Of a DNA stretch of 64,000 nucleotides, positions 1 to 9,799 are shown in pieces (within the stretch, counting starts at the first letter, position 1; every line of letters starts with the position of its first letter). The DNA lies in assembly GCA_907163375.1 (NCBI GenBank), contig CAJQUW010006162.1, forward strand, positions 248,001 through 312,000, read 5' to 3'. The notes beneath the pieces were generated by a model. It made no database searches. It was not told the origin of the DNA and was given only the letters and a program-made list of their open reading frames with translations. Source of the DNA: Prostheceraeus crozeri (Eukaryota > Platyhelminthes > Polycladida > Euryleptidae). A program made the translations under genes and the position numbers.

Positions 1-1430
1 GTAGTATGAAACAAGTTGGATATCAAAAGGAATGAATATTTGCTAATAAGCATCCTAACAAAGCTGAAATCAAGCTGATTATCAAGGGCATTTCGTGATC
101 CGTATTATAATGGAAGTCTTCATGAAAAAGTCAAGATCTTATTTTGCTTTCTTGGCTGAAATCTCAAGCTTTTAATTCAATTTTCATCGTCATGATTTTA
201 TGATTCACTTCTTGAATATGGATGGTGATGTGGACCCATTTATATCTTTCAAAGTCAATTGAAATCATTGCCTTTGACTTTGTTATTTTTCTGTACCAGT
301 GGCTGGTTGCTTTTCATATGATCCCGCTTAAGAAGATTCTCTTGAGATTCATCATGAAAGCAATAGCAGGTTAGTTGCTAATTTACCAAACATTACCTCT
401 CCAAGGCTGTCATGACACGGACGATCTGTAAAATAATATCATTTCCTTCTGCTTTATACTATCATGATCAGTCAATTCCATTGCAATTTCTTCAAAGCTG
501 CATAAATATGCATATCTCACATTTGGAAACATTTCCGACCAAAGTGTTTAAATATGTTTAAACAGCTTAAGGCAGGAGCATCATTCATCATCTGAATGTT
601 TCGTGTTGCTTTCCTTTTTTTCTGTTGTGAATATAGTTTTATTTTTCAGCGATTTGCCGGAAGCCGAGGAACTATTGTGTTAATTGCTCAATATATTCAA
701 ATGCAATTAATACAAAGTATCTGCAGCTTAAGGCAGGAGCATCATTCATCATTTTTTCTTATTTGCATCAGACTGAACACTAACTAACTATCAATCATTT
801 AAATGATATATCGATGCTTTAGTGATCATTTTAGTGAATCGAAATCTAAAACTGATCAATGAATGTATGCACAACTGGTTATCAACAAGAAGATGAAGTA
901 TTTGTAGATTCGGGATAAAGATTACAATATGTTCAGTGGGCAAAAGTTGGCAAATGCATCAATATAGGAAAACAATCATATGGCGCCCACATCAATGCGT
1001 AGATAAATGAGTGGTTTACAGTCGTCTATTAAATACCTTGACAATCGATTAATTTCTATGCCAAATCAACTCTGACTTTCTAACCATAGAAATGGTTCTT
1101 CATCTATATTTTTGTCTTCCAAACATCTACGGATAACTATGTAATTTTTCGCTGATTCATAGTTTTGACATAGCTATTCTGTCCCTTGCATTTAATATTT
1201 CAATACTCTTCTGTTATCGATTGAGATATCATATAAAACTGCTTATAAGAGCTGGCGAAAAAGTAATATCATAGATGTCCCCACAAATCATGCTTTGATT
1301 GCATACTTCTCTTATATACTTACTTTGTTTCCGACTGTATGTCCTTTGAGTTCATTTAATAAAATCGAAAGTGTATACACATTGGGGATCTAATAAATGC
1401 GGAGTTACCACTCTACATAATATATTTAAT
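1..1430 (+). repeat. Dispersed repeat family R1, copy A
   Basis: The first 540 bases match 24505-25050 closely, both beginning gtagtatgaaacaag. Bases about 1340-1430 match 25059-25135. The middle part, about 848-1260, matches 37448-37810. Copy A is therefore the fullest of three copies, and copy B lacks its middle. I see no coding capacity, terminal repeats or target duplication, so the class is unknown. A 28-bp segment (agcttaaggcaggagcatca and onward) occurs twice inside it, at about 564-591 and 725-752. Confidence 0.7.
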
Positions 1431-1606
1431 CTATGGATTCAACCTAGGTGCATTGCGCCTATCACTGGCAAGATTGAGATAACGCTTGAATGTCGATAGT
1501 ATTCTCTTTTTTCAAGCACGGACACTCCCTGGATGACGCCTTATATAAAGATATTGATAAATAATAATTGGGCAGCATTTCGGAAGCGCAATTGAAGTCT
1601 GCATAA

Positions 1607-2155
1607 TTTTTGAAAGAGAAAGCTAGAAAAGAAATTTTCAAAGCCAAGCATAAGTATTTTCTGAGGAATTCTGCATCCGTAAAGAGCTTATGGTTTTTCA
1701 GTCAAATGGATCGTGGAAGCTCAAATACCGATATCAGTAATCTTCTCAAAGACTCGATTTTATCAGTTGACAGCCTTAATGAGATCAATAGTTTCTTTTG
1801 TCATCAGTGCTTCCTTATTTTGAATCACTGGAGGACGATGGTTGGTTACCAACCTTTGAAGTCGAAGATATGTGGAACATGTCTCATCTTCCTGTAAAGG
1901 CAACTGGTAGTAACGGAGTTCCCACAATTTTATATAAAACGAGTGCAATAATACTTGCTGAGCCCATACATGCTTTGATTCTGCAATGCTTTAAGCAAAG
2001 GCGATTTCCATCGTTGTGGAGGATAGCAGACGAGGTTCCGGTTTTAAAAAAATTAAAAGCTCCATAGCTTTCAGAAGCTCGCCTTAATTAGTCTTCTTCC
2101 TATTCTAGCAAAAATCACGGAACAGCTCTTCATCAATGACTTGCTGTATATGGGC
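1607..2155 (+). pseudogene. LINE reverse transcriptase remnant, 5' half
   Basis: Conceptual translation in shifting frames gives the block before the RT fingers of a LINE ORF2 (KAKHKYFLRN, then KATGSNGVPTILYKTS and FPSLWRIADEVPVLKK), followed in another frame by LLPILAKITEQLFINDL, which matches the usual SLLPILSKILEK segment. Several stops and frameshifts show that it is dead. It stops at the (TA)n tract, and the next expected RT block resumes at 14062 on the other side of the PLE and retrozyme insertion. A CR1/L2/Rex-like clade is likely, but I cannot place it more closely. Confidence 0.7.
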
Positions 2156-2196
2156 ACTGTATATATATATATGTATATGTATGTATATATATGTTC

Positions 2197-2255
<59 letters not shown>
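2156..2255. repeat. (TA)n microsatellite at left edge of nested insertion
   Basis: About 100 bp of TA/ATGT simple repeat separates the LINE remnant from the 3' end of the first PLE copy. Similar TA tracts lie at the PLE/retrozyme border and at the far right edge, so TA repeats were probably the insertion target. Confidence 0.9.
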
Positions 2256-2257
<2 letters not shown>

Positions 2258-2339
2258 ATAAATGACAAAATCAAAATGGCAACTAATAAGTAACCCAAAA
2301 AGCACTCAAGGAAAAAAGTCAAAGTACCAAAAACCAAAA

Positions 2340-2386
2340 ATTCCCGACCGGTTTCGACCTGATCTACGCAGGCTAGTCATGGGAAT
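2340..2386 (-). ncRNA. Hammerhead ribozyme-like motif of PLE copy 1
   Basis: Read on the minus strand: stem I ATTCCC/GGGAAT (6 bp); core ATGACTA where the consensus is CTGANGA; stem II G-C then CCTG/CAGG with one bulged U and a 7-nt loop; then GAAAC, CG, GTC. Predicted cleavage is after GTC, between 2346 and 2345. All invariant core bases are present except that the C3-G8 pair is replaced by A3-U8. Stem III is ACCGGT, self-complementary, with only 2 bp if folded alone. PLEs are known to carry minimal hammerheads in their pseudo-LTRs. Confidence 0.75.
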
Positions 2387-2438
2387 GAAATAATTTATTC
2401 AAACTCAAATATACATAACAGGAAATAAAACATAGAAA

Positions 2439-4727
2439 TTATTCTATATTTAACTGAGGCTTTAACAAAGAAATGAAATCTGCCTCCTTCTTTTCGCGTT
2501 CTATGCGGCTGGCGTTGGCATTAAAAAGATAGATGGGAGCCGCTTCAAACTTCGAAGTGAGATTCCTAGCACACCTAGCTATGTGTTTGCTCATTTTTAG
2601 AATGGTATACTCTTCATGATCAATCTGCTGCCTATGGATAGTCAGACGATTACGAAAGATATCTCCCGTTTGACCCAAATAGAAATCTCCACAAGCATTG
2701 CACCGTATTACATAAATCACATTTCTTGATGTGCAAGTGAGATTTCTATTTATAGTAAAAAGCCGGGTTCTACCACCACTACTAACCTTAAACTTAATTG
2801 TTCTTCCCAAAATCAAAGTGGGACAGCATTTACACCTCGGTTCCCCGCATGGAGAAATACCTTCAATTGTCTTTCTATTATTGCTATTAAGGATTCTAAG
2901 CAGAGATGGTGGTTGTTTGTAAGACCTGAAAAAACGAATTTCCTGGAACGGATCAACTAAGCACAAACTTTGAGCAACAGGTTTTATCACCTCTGTATAT
3001 ACATTAGGGTTGTTGCGATTAAAAGTACAAATAAACGGCACAGCATTTTCAACTTCCTTCTTGTTGACCACTGTAGACCTACTCTCCTCAGAACTATTAC
3101 GAGCCCTGGCGAACGAGTTATCGATTAAGCTTGGAGGATATTTCAATTTTAAGAGAATTGACTTTAATTGATTTAGTTGTAGCATCTTATTATCATCATT
3201 AGATACAATGCTATGAATCCGTTTAGCCAAACAATACGGTATGTTTTTCAAAATATGCCTAGGATGCCCTGAATCAAAAGGTACGTAGCTCTGACTATCA
3301 GTTATTTTTCTATGTATATCTGTTTCCAATGTATTAGAGTTCTTGTTTACATATAGACGGACATCAAGGAAATTAATTTCATCATAACTATACTCTATCG
3401 TAAATTGAATGCTACTGTCAAGGCTGTTAAGAATATTATGAAAGCAGTCTAAACTACCAAAGCTCCTATCCCAGCATATGAAACAATCATCAATGTATCT
3501 TATCCATCTTTTCTTAATATTTTCTACCGTCATGGCATCGTAAAAATCAAGTAACCGCTTATATAGTTTTTCTTCAAGATAACCCATAACAAGAATCGCA
3601 TAAGATGGCGCAACTTTCGCACCCATCGCTGTGCCAGATATTTGTAGATATGTCTCATTTTCGAAAGTGAAATAATTATTTTGCAGAACAAGACTCAGTG
3701 AATCTAATACAAAATCTTTGTCAAATCTGCTAGGTAGCAAGTCTTCATGCTCTCGCAGCCAGTGCTTAATCGAATCCATTCCTAAAGATTGGGGGATATT
3801 TGTATATAATGAAACCACATCAAAAGAGACCAGGATAATATCATCTGTGTTCAAATCGAGATCAGAAATCCTTTCTAAAAAATGAAAAGTATCCCTACAA
3901 TAACTACGAATCCTCGGAACTATAGGTTTCAGTATATCATCAACCAGAGAGCTAAGATGGCTAGTTGGAGAATTAACGCAAGAGATGATTGGTCTGAACT
4001 TAAGATTTAATGGGGGTTCTTTAGTCAAACACCCGTACTCGTCAGGTCTATCATGAGAAAAGTGATCACTATGTTTATGGATCTTAGGTAACCCATATAG
4101 ATACGGCATGCGATAATCAAACTTCGTAAGATAATTTTCTTCGTTCTTAGAAATAGTGCACAAACCCTTGTATTGTTGAAGTAGGCGTTTTATCTTATTT
4201 ACAGTGGTGGTCATTGTGTATGAAGGGATTAATATATAAGTATTCTTATCTAGCAAATGTTCCTTTAGCATGCGTGATTTATAAAAGTTGTAATCCAAAA
4301 TAATCAGGGAGCCACCTTTGTCGGATTTAGTAATAATGATAGATTCGTCATTTTTTAATTCTTTTAAACTATTTTTTTCAGCTCTGGATAAATTATGACG
4401 GGGTGTGATAGCACATGTTCTCATGTTTGACACCTTGTCATTGATAACATCAATCATTATATCTAAAGTGTTATTCAATCCTTTCGGTGGAGTAAATGTG
4501 GATGGGTTACGTTTCATATCAATAACAATATTCTGAGAATGCTCATGCTGGTTTTCTTTATAATAATCTTTCAATCGCAAGCTCCTACAGAACTCTGTAA
4601 CCTCAGTTTGTAGCTGAGAAAGATTAGTATTTTGAAAGGGAGAAAACTTCCCACCTCTTGAAAGCAAGGATTTGCAAGTTTCATTCAGAACTTTAGATGA
4701 TAAATTAATTGTAGGGATACAGTTCAT
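2439..4727 (-). CDS. PLE ORF2, copy 1: reverse transcriptase with C-terminal GIY-YIG endonuclease
   Basis: A 762-residue protein of canonical PLE layout. The N-terminal region has KSDKGGSLIILD (about 134-145) and YGLPKIHK (211-218). RT motifs follow: KFRPIISCVNSP (243-254), motif A SFDVVSLY with Asp303, motif B SGTAMGAKVAPS (364-375), motif C YIDD (411-414) and the INFLDVRLY block (451-459). A Cys-rich linker (CGEPRCKCC, 627-635) precedes GIY-YIG: VIYVIRC (670-676), FYLGQTGD (683-690), RNRLTIHR (692-699), with a late acidic segment ASRIEREKKEAD. The protein would prime cDNA synthesis on nicked target DNA. It starts inside the ORF1 stop (ATGA). It is intact, so it could be functional; the start codon is not independently proven. 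Confidence 0.93.
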   Translation of the reverse strand: MNCIPTINLSSKVLNETCKSLLSRGGKFSPFQNTNLSQLQTEVTEFCRSLRLKDYYKENQHEHSQNIVIDMKRNPSTFTPPKGLNNTLDIMIDVINDKVSNMRTCAITPRHNLSRAEKNSLKELKNDESIIITKSDKGGSLIILDYNFYKSRMLKEHLLDKNTYILIPSYTMTTTVNKIKRLLQQYKGLCTISKNEENYLTKFDYRMPYLYGLPKIHKHSDHFSHDRPDEYGCLTKEPPLNLKFRPIISCVNSPTSHLSSLVDDILKPIVPRIRSYCRDTFHFLERISDLDLNTDDIILVSFDVVSLYTNIPQSLGMDSIKHWLREHEDLLPSRFDKDFVLDSLSLVLQNNYFTFENETYLQISGTAMGAKVAPSYAILVMGYLEEKLYKRLLDFYDAMTVENIKKRWIRYIDDCFICWDRSFGSLDCFHNILNSLDSSIQFTIEYSYDEINFLDVRLYVNKNSNTLETDIHRKITDSQSYVPFDSGHPRHILKNIPYCLAKRIHSIVSNDDNKMLQLNQLKSILLKLKYPPSLIDNSFARARNSSEESRSTVVNKKEVENAVPFICTFNRNNPNVYTEVIKPVAQSLCLVDPFQEIRFFRSYKQPPSLLRILNSNNRKTIEGISPCGEPRCKCCPTLILGRTIKFKVSSGGRTRLFTINRNLTCTSRNVIYVIRCNACGDFYLGQTGDIFRNRLTIHRQQIDHEEYTILKMSKHIARCARNLTSKFEAAPIYLFNANASRIEREKKEADFISLLKPQLNIE

Positions 4728-5704
4728 CCTAAAAAAGGAACCGCAGCATCAATTACATGATTCTCATTATTCATTGACAAATCCGTATTATTTCTGTTGT
4801 TGTACCGGTATCTATTAAAGTTCTGAAATCTGCCCTGAAAAAATTGGTTATTTCTTGGTCTGAAATTATCCGGTCTACGATTGTAATTCAAATTAGTTCG
4901 GTTTCTATTATTACGCCAATGTAACTGATTATTACGGAATTGATTCCTATCAAACGTGTTATAATTCCTAGGTCTTACAAACTGAGAGTCTGTAGTATTT
5001 CTCTGCTGAAAAACCTTTTTCGTCTGACTATCAATAGCAATCAGATGCTTGTCCGATGAAAAAAACTCACTTTTTTCACTCCAAATAGCTCTACTACGTG
5101 TCTCTTCATTTTCAACAGCCTCCCTCCACTTCGAAGCTTGAAGCTCTACCATACCATCAGTGAAATTAAGTGCAAAATTCTGGTAGACTTCGGTATCAAT
5201 TTGATTGATAAAATTTTCTTTAATATCTGCGGTCATGCGGAGCCTTTTAATTTCATGTTCAGTTTCTTTCAAACATAGCTCTTTTCGCAAGTTTGCCTCT
5301 ATTTCGTTATGTTGCTGAATAGGATTCTTAAAAAATTTACGCGGAATTCGCGGGATTTGCTCATTGATCGCCCCTTCATATATGTTGGCCAGTGCATTGC
5401 TGCGAAACGCTTCATAATAACAGAATTTGCGTCTTTGTAATTGCTTTTTCCAATCCACGGAATCAATATTTACACTTCTAGCCACATCTTTACCTAAGTC
5501 TTTTACTTCCTCTGTGATATTGGTACGGAGAGATGATAAATGGACACAAATCTCGTTAACGACATCAGTCTTAAATGTTGTCAAAAGCAGGTTGCTGATA
5601 TTATGTACCGCTGTTGTTAGTGAGTCCACTTTGTGTGTTAATGCTTCCATTTGTTCAGATAGCGATTGTATATCATCCCTCTTGACTTGCCCTCGAGTCG
5701 TCAT
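4724..5704 (-). CDS. PLE ORF1, copy 1: coiled-coil and Asn/Arg-rich protein
   Basis: A 326-residue protein encoded just upstream of ORF2. Residues about 12-45 show heptad-spaced hydrophobics (LSEQMEALTHKVDSLTTAV), predicting a coiled coil. The middle is helical and charged. Residues about 230-320 are rich in Asn, Arg, Phe and Tyr (e.g. RNRTNLNYNRRPDNFRPRNN), a composition typical of RNA-binding disordered tails. Its TGA stop overlaps the ORF2 ATG as ATGA. By analogy with LINE ORF1 proteins it may bind element RNA, but I recognise no named domain. Many canonical PLEs are described with a single main ORF, so a separate intact ORF1 is notable. The ATG lies 107 nt downstream of the predicted ribozyme cleavage site at 5811/5812. 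Confidence 0.85.
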   Translation of the reverse strand: MTTRGQVKRDDIQSLSEQMEALTHKVDSLTTAVHNISNLLLTTFKTDVVNEICVHLSSLRTNITEEVKDLGKDVARSVNIDSVDWKKQLQRRKFCYYEAFRSNALANIYEGAINEQIPRIPRKFFKNPIQQHNEIEANLRKELCLKETEHEIKRLRMTADIKENFINQIDTEVYQNFALNFTDGMVELQASKWREAVENEETRSRAIWSEKSEFFSSDKHLIAIDSQTKKVFQQRNTTDSQFVRPRNYNTFDRNQFRNNQLHWRNNRNRTNLNYNRRPDNFRPRNNQFFQGRFQNFNRYRYNNRNNTDLSMNNENHVIDAAVPFLG

Positions 5705-5805
5705 TTTGATCGAAAATAGATTAAATAAATGACAAAATCAAAATGGCAACTAATAAGTAACCCAAAAAGCACTCAAGGAAAAAAGTCAAAGTACCAAAAA
5801 CCAAA

Positions 5806-5852
5806 ATTCCCGACCGGTTTCGACCTGATCTACGCAGGCTAGTCATGGGAAT
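5806..5852 (-). ncRNA. Hammerhead ribozyme-like motif at junction of PLE copies 2 and 1
   Basis: Same 47-nt sequence as the motif at 2340. Predicted cleavage lies between 5812 and 5811 on the minus strand, leaving a 107-nt leader before the ORF1 ATG of copy 1. The distance to the copy 1 cleavage site is 3466 nt, exactly one element unit, so cleavage of a tandem transcript would release unit-length RNA. Confidence 0.75.
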
Positions 5853-5904
5853 GAAATAATTTATTCAAACTCAAATATACATAACAGGAAATAAAACATA
5901 GAAA

Positions 5905-8193
5905 TTATTCTATATTTAACTGAGGCTTTAACAAAGAAATGAAATCTGCCTCCTTCTTTTCGCGTTCTATGCGGCTGGCGTTGGCATTAAAAAGATAGAT
6001 GGGAGCCGCTTCAAACTTCGAAGTGAGATTCCTAGCACACCTAGCTATGTGTTTGCTCATTTTTAGAATGGTATACTCTTCATGATCAATCTGCTGCCTA
6101 TGGATAGTCAGACGATTACGAAAGATATCTCCCGTTTGACCCAAATAGAAATCTCCACAAGCATTGCACCGTATTACATAAATCACATTTCTTGATGTGC
6201 AAGTGAGATTTCTATTTATAGTAAAAAGCCGGGTTCTACCACCACTACTAACCTTAAACTTAATTGTTCTTCCCAAAATCAAAGTGGGACAGCATTTACA
6301 CCTCGGTTCCCCGCATGGAGAAATACCTTCAATTGTCTTTCTATTATTGCTATTAAGGATTCTAAGCAGAGATGGTGGTTGTTTGTAAGACCTGAAAAAA
6401 CGAATTTCCTGGAACGGATCAACTAAGCACAAACTTTGAGCAACAGGTTTTATCACCTCTGTATATACATTAGGGTTGTTGCGATTAAAAGTACAAATAA
6501 ACGGCACAGCATTTTCAACTTCCTTCTTGTTGACCACTGTAGACCTACTCTCCTCAGAACTATTACGAGCCCTGGCGAACGAGTTATCGATTAAGCTTGG
6601 AGGATATTTCAATTTTAAGAGAATTGACTTTAATTGATTTAGTTGTAGCATCTTATTATCATCATTAGATACAATGCTATGAATCCGTTTAGCCAAACAA
6701 TACGGTATGTTTTTCAAAATATGCCTAGGATGCCCTGAATCAAAAGGTACGTAGCTCTGACTATCAGTTATTTTTCTATGTATATCTGTTTCCAATGTAT
6801 TAGAGTTCTTGTTTACATATAGACGGACATCAAGGAAATTAATTTCATCATAACTATACTCTATCGTAAATTGAATGCTACTGTCAAGGCTGTTAAGAAT
6901 ATTATGAAAGCAGTCTAAACTACCAAAGCTCCTATCCCAGCATATGAAACAATCATCAATGTATCTTATCCATCTTTTCTTAATATTTTCTACCGTCATG
7001 GCATCGTAAAAATCAAGTAACCGCTTATATAGTTTTTCTTCAAGATAACCCATAACAAGAATCGCATAAGATGGCGCAACTTTCGCACCCATCGCTGTGC
7101 CAGATATTTGTAGATATGTCTCATTTTCGAAAGTGAAATAATTATTTTGCAGAACAAGACTCAGTGAATCTAATACAAAATCTTTGTCAAATCTGCTAGG
7201 TAGCAAGTCTTCATGCTCTCGCAGCCAGTGCTTAATCGAATCCATTCCTAAAGATTGGGGGATATTTGTATATAATGAAACCACATCAAAAGAGACCAGG
7301 ATAATATCATCTGTGTTCAAATCGAGATCAGAAATCCTTTCTAAAAAATGAAAAGTATCCCTACAATAACTACGAATCCTCGGAACTATAGGTTTCAGTA
7401 TATCATCAACCAGAGAGCTAAGATGGCTAGTTGGAGAATTAACGCAAGAGATGATTGGTCTGAACTTAAGATTTAATGGGGGTTCTTTAGTCAAACACCC
7501 GTACTCGTCAGGTCTATCATGAGAAAAGTGATCACTATGTTTATGGATCTTAGGTAACCCATATAGATACGGCATGCGATAATCAAACTTCGTAAGATAA
7601 TTTTCTTCGTTCTTAGAAATAGTGCACAAACCCTTGTATTGTTGAAGTAGGCGTTTTATCTTATTTACAGTGGTGGTCATTGTGTATGAAGGGATTAATA
7701 TATAAGTATTCTTATCTAGCAAATGTTCCTTTAGCATGCGTGATTTATAAAAGTTGTAATCCAAAATAATCAGGGAGCCACCTTTGTCGGATTTAGTAAT
7801 AATGATAGATTCGTCATTTTTTAATTCTTTTAAACTATTTTTTTCAGCTCTGGATAAATTATGACGGGGTGTGATAGCACATGTTCTCATGTTTGACACC
7901 TTGTCATTGATAACATCAATCATTATATCTAAAGTGTTATTCAATCCTTTCGGTGGAGTAAATGTGGATGGGTTACGTTTCATATCAATAACAATATTCT
8001 GAGAATGCTCATGCTGGTTTTCTTTATAATAATCTTTCAATCGCAAGCTCCTACAGAACTCTGTAACCTCAGTTTGTAGCTGAGAAAGATTAGTATTTTG
8101 AAAGGGAGAAAACTTCCCACCTCTTGAAAGCAAGGATTTGCAAGTTTCATTCAGAACTTTAGATGATAAATTAATTGTAGGGATACAGTTCAT
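5905..8193 (-). CDS. PLE ORF2, copy 2: reverse transcriptase with GIY-YIG endonuclease
   Basis: Encodes the same 762 residues as copy 1, with Asp303 of motif A, YIDD at 411-414, the Cys-rich linker and the GIY-YIG domain all intact. Identity of the two proteins means the duplication is very recent or the copies arose in one insertion event. It overlaps ORF1 of copy 2 by ATGA in the same way. Confidence 0.93.
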   Translation of the reverse strand: MNCIPTINLSSKVLNETCKSLLSRGGKFSPFQNTNLSQLQTEVTEFCRSLRLKDYYKENQHEHSQNIVIDMKRNPSTFTPPKGLNNTLDIMIDVINDKVSNMRTCAITPRHNLSRAEKNSLKELKNDESIIITKSDKGGSLIILDYNFYKSRMLKEHLLDKNTYILIPSYTMTTTVNKIKRLLQQYKGLCTISKNEENYLTKFDYRMPYLYGLPKIHKHSDHFSHDRPDEYGCLTKEPPLNLKFRPIISCVNSPTSHLSSLVDDILKPIVPRIRSYCRDTFHFLERISDLDLNTDDIILVSFDVVSLYTNIPQSLGMDSIKHWLREHEDLLPSRFDKDFVLDSLSLVLQNNYFTFENETYLQISGTAMGAKVAPSYAILVMGYLEEKLYKRLLDFYDAMTVENIKKRWIRYIDDCFICWDRSFGSLDCFHNILNSLDSSIQFTIEYSYDEINFLDVRLYVNKNSNTLETDIHRKITDSQSYVPFDSGHPRHILKNIPYCLAKRIHSIVSNDDNKMLQLNQLKSILLKLKYPPSLIDNSFARARNSSEESRSTVVNKKEVENAVPFICTFNRNNPNVYTEVIKPVAQSLCLVDPFQEIRFFRSYKQPPSLLRILNSNNRKTIEGISPCGEPRCKCCPTLILGRTIKFKVSSGGRTRLFTINRNLTCTSRNVIYVIRCNACGDFYLGQTGDIFRNRLTIHRQQIDHEEYTILKMSKHIARCARNLTSKFEAAPIYLFNANASRIEREKKEADFISLLKPQLNIE

Positions 8194-9170
8194 CCTAAAA
8201 AAGGAACCGCAGCATCAATTACATGATTCTCATTATTCATTGACAAATCCGTATTATTTCTGTTGTTGTACCGGTATCTATTAAAGTTCTGAAATCTGCC
8301 CTGAAAAAATTGGTTATTTCTTGGTCTGAAATTATCCGGTCTACGATTGTAATTCAAATTAGTTCGGTTTCTATTATTACGCCAATGTAACTGATTATTA
8401 CGGAATTGATTCCTATCAAACGTGTTATAATTCCTAGGTCTTACAAACTGAGAGTCTGTAGTATTTCTCTGCTGAAAAACCTTTTTCGTCTGACTATCAA
8501 TAGCAATCAGATGCTTGTCCGATGAAAAAAACTCACTTTTTTCACTCCAAATAGCTCTACTACGTGTCTCTTCATTTTCAACAGCCTCCCTCCACTTCGA
8601 AGCTTGAAGCTCTACCATACCATCAGTGAAATTAAGTGCAAAATTCTGGTAGACTTCGGTATCAATTTGATTGATAAAATTTTCTTTAATATCTGCGGTC
8701 ATGCGGAGCCTTTTAATTTCATGTTCAGTTTCTTTCAAACATAGCTCTTTTCGCAAGTTTGCCTCTATTTCGTTATGTTGCTGAATAGGATTCTTAAAAA
8801 ATTTACGCGGAATTCGCGGGATTTGCTCATTGATCGCCCCTTCATATATGTTGGCCAGTGCATTGCTGCGAAACGCTTCATAATAACAGAATTTGCGTCT
8901 TTGTAATTGCTTTTTCCAATCCACGGAATCAATATTTACACTTCTAGCCACATCTTTACCTAAGTCTTTTACTTCCTCTGTGATATTGGTACGGAGAGAT
9001 GATAAATGGACACAAATCTCGTTAACGACATCAGTCTTAAATGTTGTCAAAAGCAGGTTGCTGATATTATGTACCGCTGTTGTTAGTGAGTCCACTTTGT
9101 GTGTTAATGCTTCCATTTGTTCAGATAGCGATTGTATATCATCCCTCTTGACTTGCCCTCGAGTCGTCAT
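8190..9170 (-). CDS. PLE ORF1, copy 2: coiled-coil and Asn/Arg-rich protein
   Basis: Identical in its 326 residues to the copy 1 protein. The truncated third copy directly upstream supplies a pseudo-LTR with a hammerhead-like motif (9273-9319), so this copy has the full expected upstream region: possible promoter, ribozyme and a leader of about 108 nt before its ATG. Confidence 0.85.
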   Translation of the reverse strand: MTTRGQVKRDDIQSLSEQMEALTHKVDSLTTAVHNISNLLLTTFKTDVVNEICVHLSSLRTNITEEVKDLGKDVARSVNIDSVDWKKQLQRRKFCYYEAFRSNALANIYEGAINEQIPRIPRKFFKNPIQQHNEIEANLRKELCLKETEHEIKRLRMTADIKENFINQIDTEVYQNFALNFTDGMVELQASKWREAVENEETRSRAIWSEKSEFFSSDKHLIAIDSQTKKVFQQRNTTDSQFVRPRNYNTFDRNQFRNNQLHWRNNRNRTNLNYNRRPDNFRPRNNQFFQGRFQNFNRYRYNNRNNTDLSMNNENHVIDAAVPFLG

Positions 9171-9272
9171 TTTGATCGAAAATAGATTAAATAAATGACA
9201 AAATCAAAATGGCAACTAATAAGTAACCCAAAAAGCACTCAAGGAAAAAAGTCAAAGTACCAAAAACCAAAA

Positions 9273-9319
9273 ATTCCCGACCGGTTTCGACCTGATCTAC
9301 GCAGGCTAGTCATGGGAAT
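9273..9319 (-). ncRNA. Hammerhead ribozyme-like motif in the pseudo-LTR upstream of PLE copy 2
   Basis: Same 47-nt motif with A3-U8 core and ACCGGT stem III. Predicted cleavage is between 9279 and 9278. It is carried by the 5'-truncated third copy, which leaves every complete copy with a ribozyme on both sides. Confidence 0.75.
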
Positions 9320-9371
9320 GAAATAATTTATTCAAACTCAAATATACATAACAGGAAATAAAACATAGAAA

Positions 9372-9773
9372 TTATTCTATATTTAACTGAGGCTTTAACA
9401 AAGAAATGAAATCTGCCTCCTTCTTTTCGCGTTCTATGCGGCTGGCGTTGGCATTAAAAAGATAGATGGGAGCCGCTTCAAACTTCGAAGTGAGATTCCT
9501 AGCACACCTAGCTATGTGTTTGCTCATTTTTAGAATGGTATACTCTTCATGATCAATCTGCTGCCTATGGATAGTCAGACGATTACGAAAGATATCTCCC
9601 GTTTGACCCAAATAGAAATCTCCACAAGCATTGCACCGTATTACATAAATCACATTTCTTGATGTGCAAGTGAGATTTCTATTTATAGTAAAAAGCCGGG
9701 TTCTACCACCACTACTAACCTTAAACTTAATTGTTCTTCCCAAAATCAAAGTGGGACAGCATTTACACCTCGG
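9372..9773 (-). pseudogene. PLE ORF2 fragment, truncated copy 3 (GIY-YIG end only)
   Basis: Encodes the last 134 or so residues of ORF2, from the Cys-rich linker (RCKCCPTL) to the C-terminus, identical to copies 1 and 2. The 5' part of the element is missing: the copy stops at 9773 where the inverted arm's filler begins. Such 5'-truncated upstream copies form PLE pseudo-LTRs. A start codon apparent in the filler belongs to no natural ORF. Confidence 0.9.
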
Positions 9774-9799
9774 CACAGCGGCACCTCGGCACCTCGGTC
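9774..9799. other. 26-bp filler at the PLE inversion junction
   Basis: Between the minus-strand copy 3 and the plus-strand arm lie 26 bases that match neither arm in continuity. They are built from short repeats of the two broken ends: cacctcgg (seen at the copy 3 end) occurs twice and ggcacagcg (seen at the plus-arm start) is formed once more. This patchwork is a signature of repeated template switching during end joining or reverse transcription. Confidence 0.75.

Noticed and set aside
2731-2922. 63-residue ORF on the opposite strand of the PLE, repeated at 6197 and, inverted, at 10518
   Set aside because: Antisense shadow of the GIY-YIG coding region.
5427-5732. 101-residue ORF opposite PLE ORF1, repeated at 8893
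   Set aside because: Antisense shadow of ORF1; no independent coding signal.
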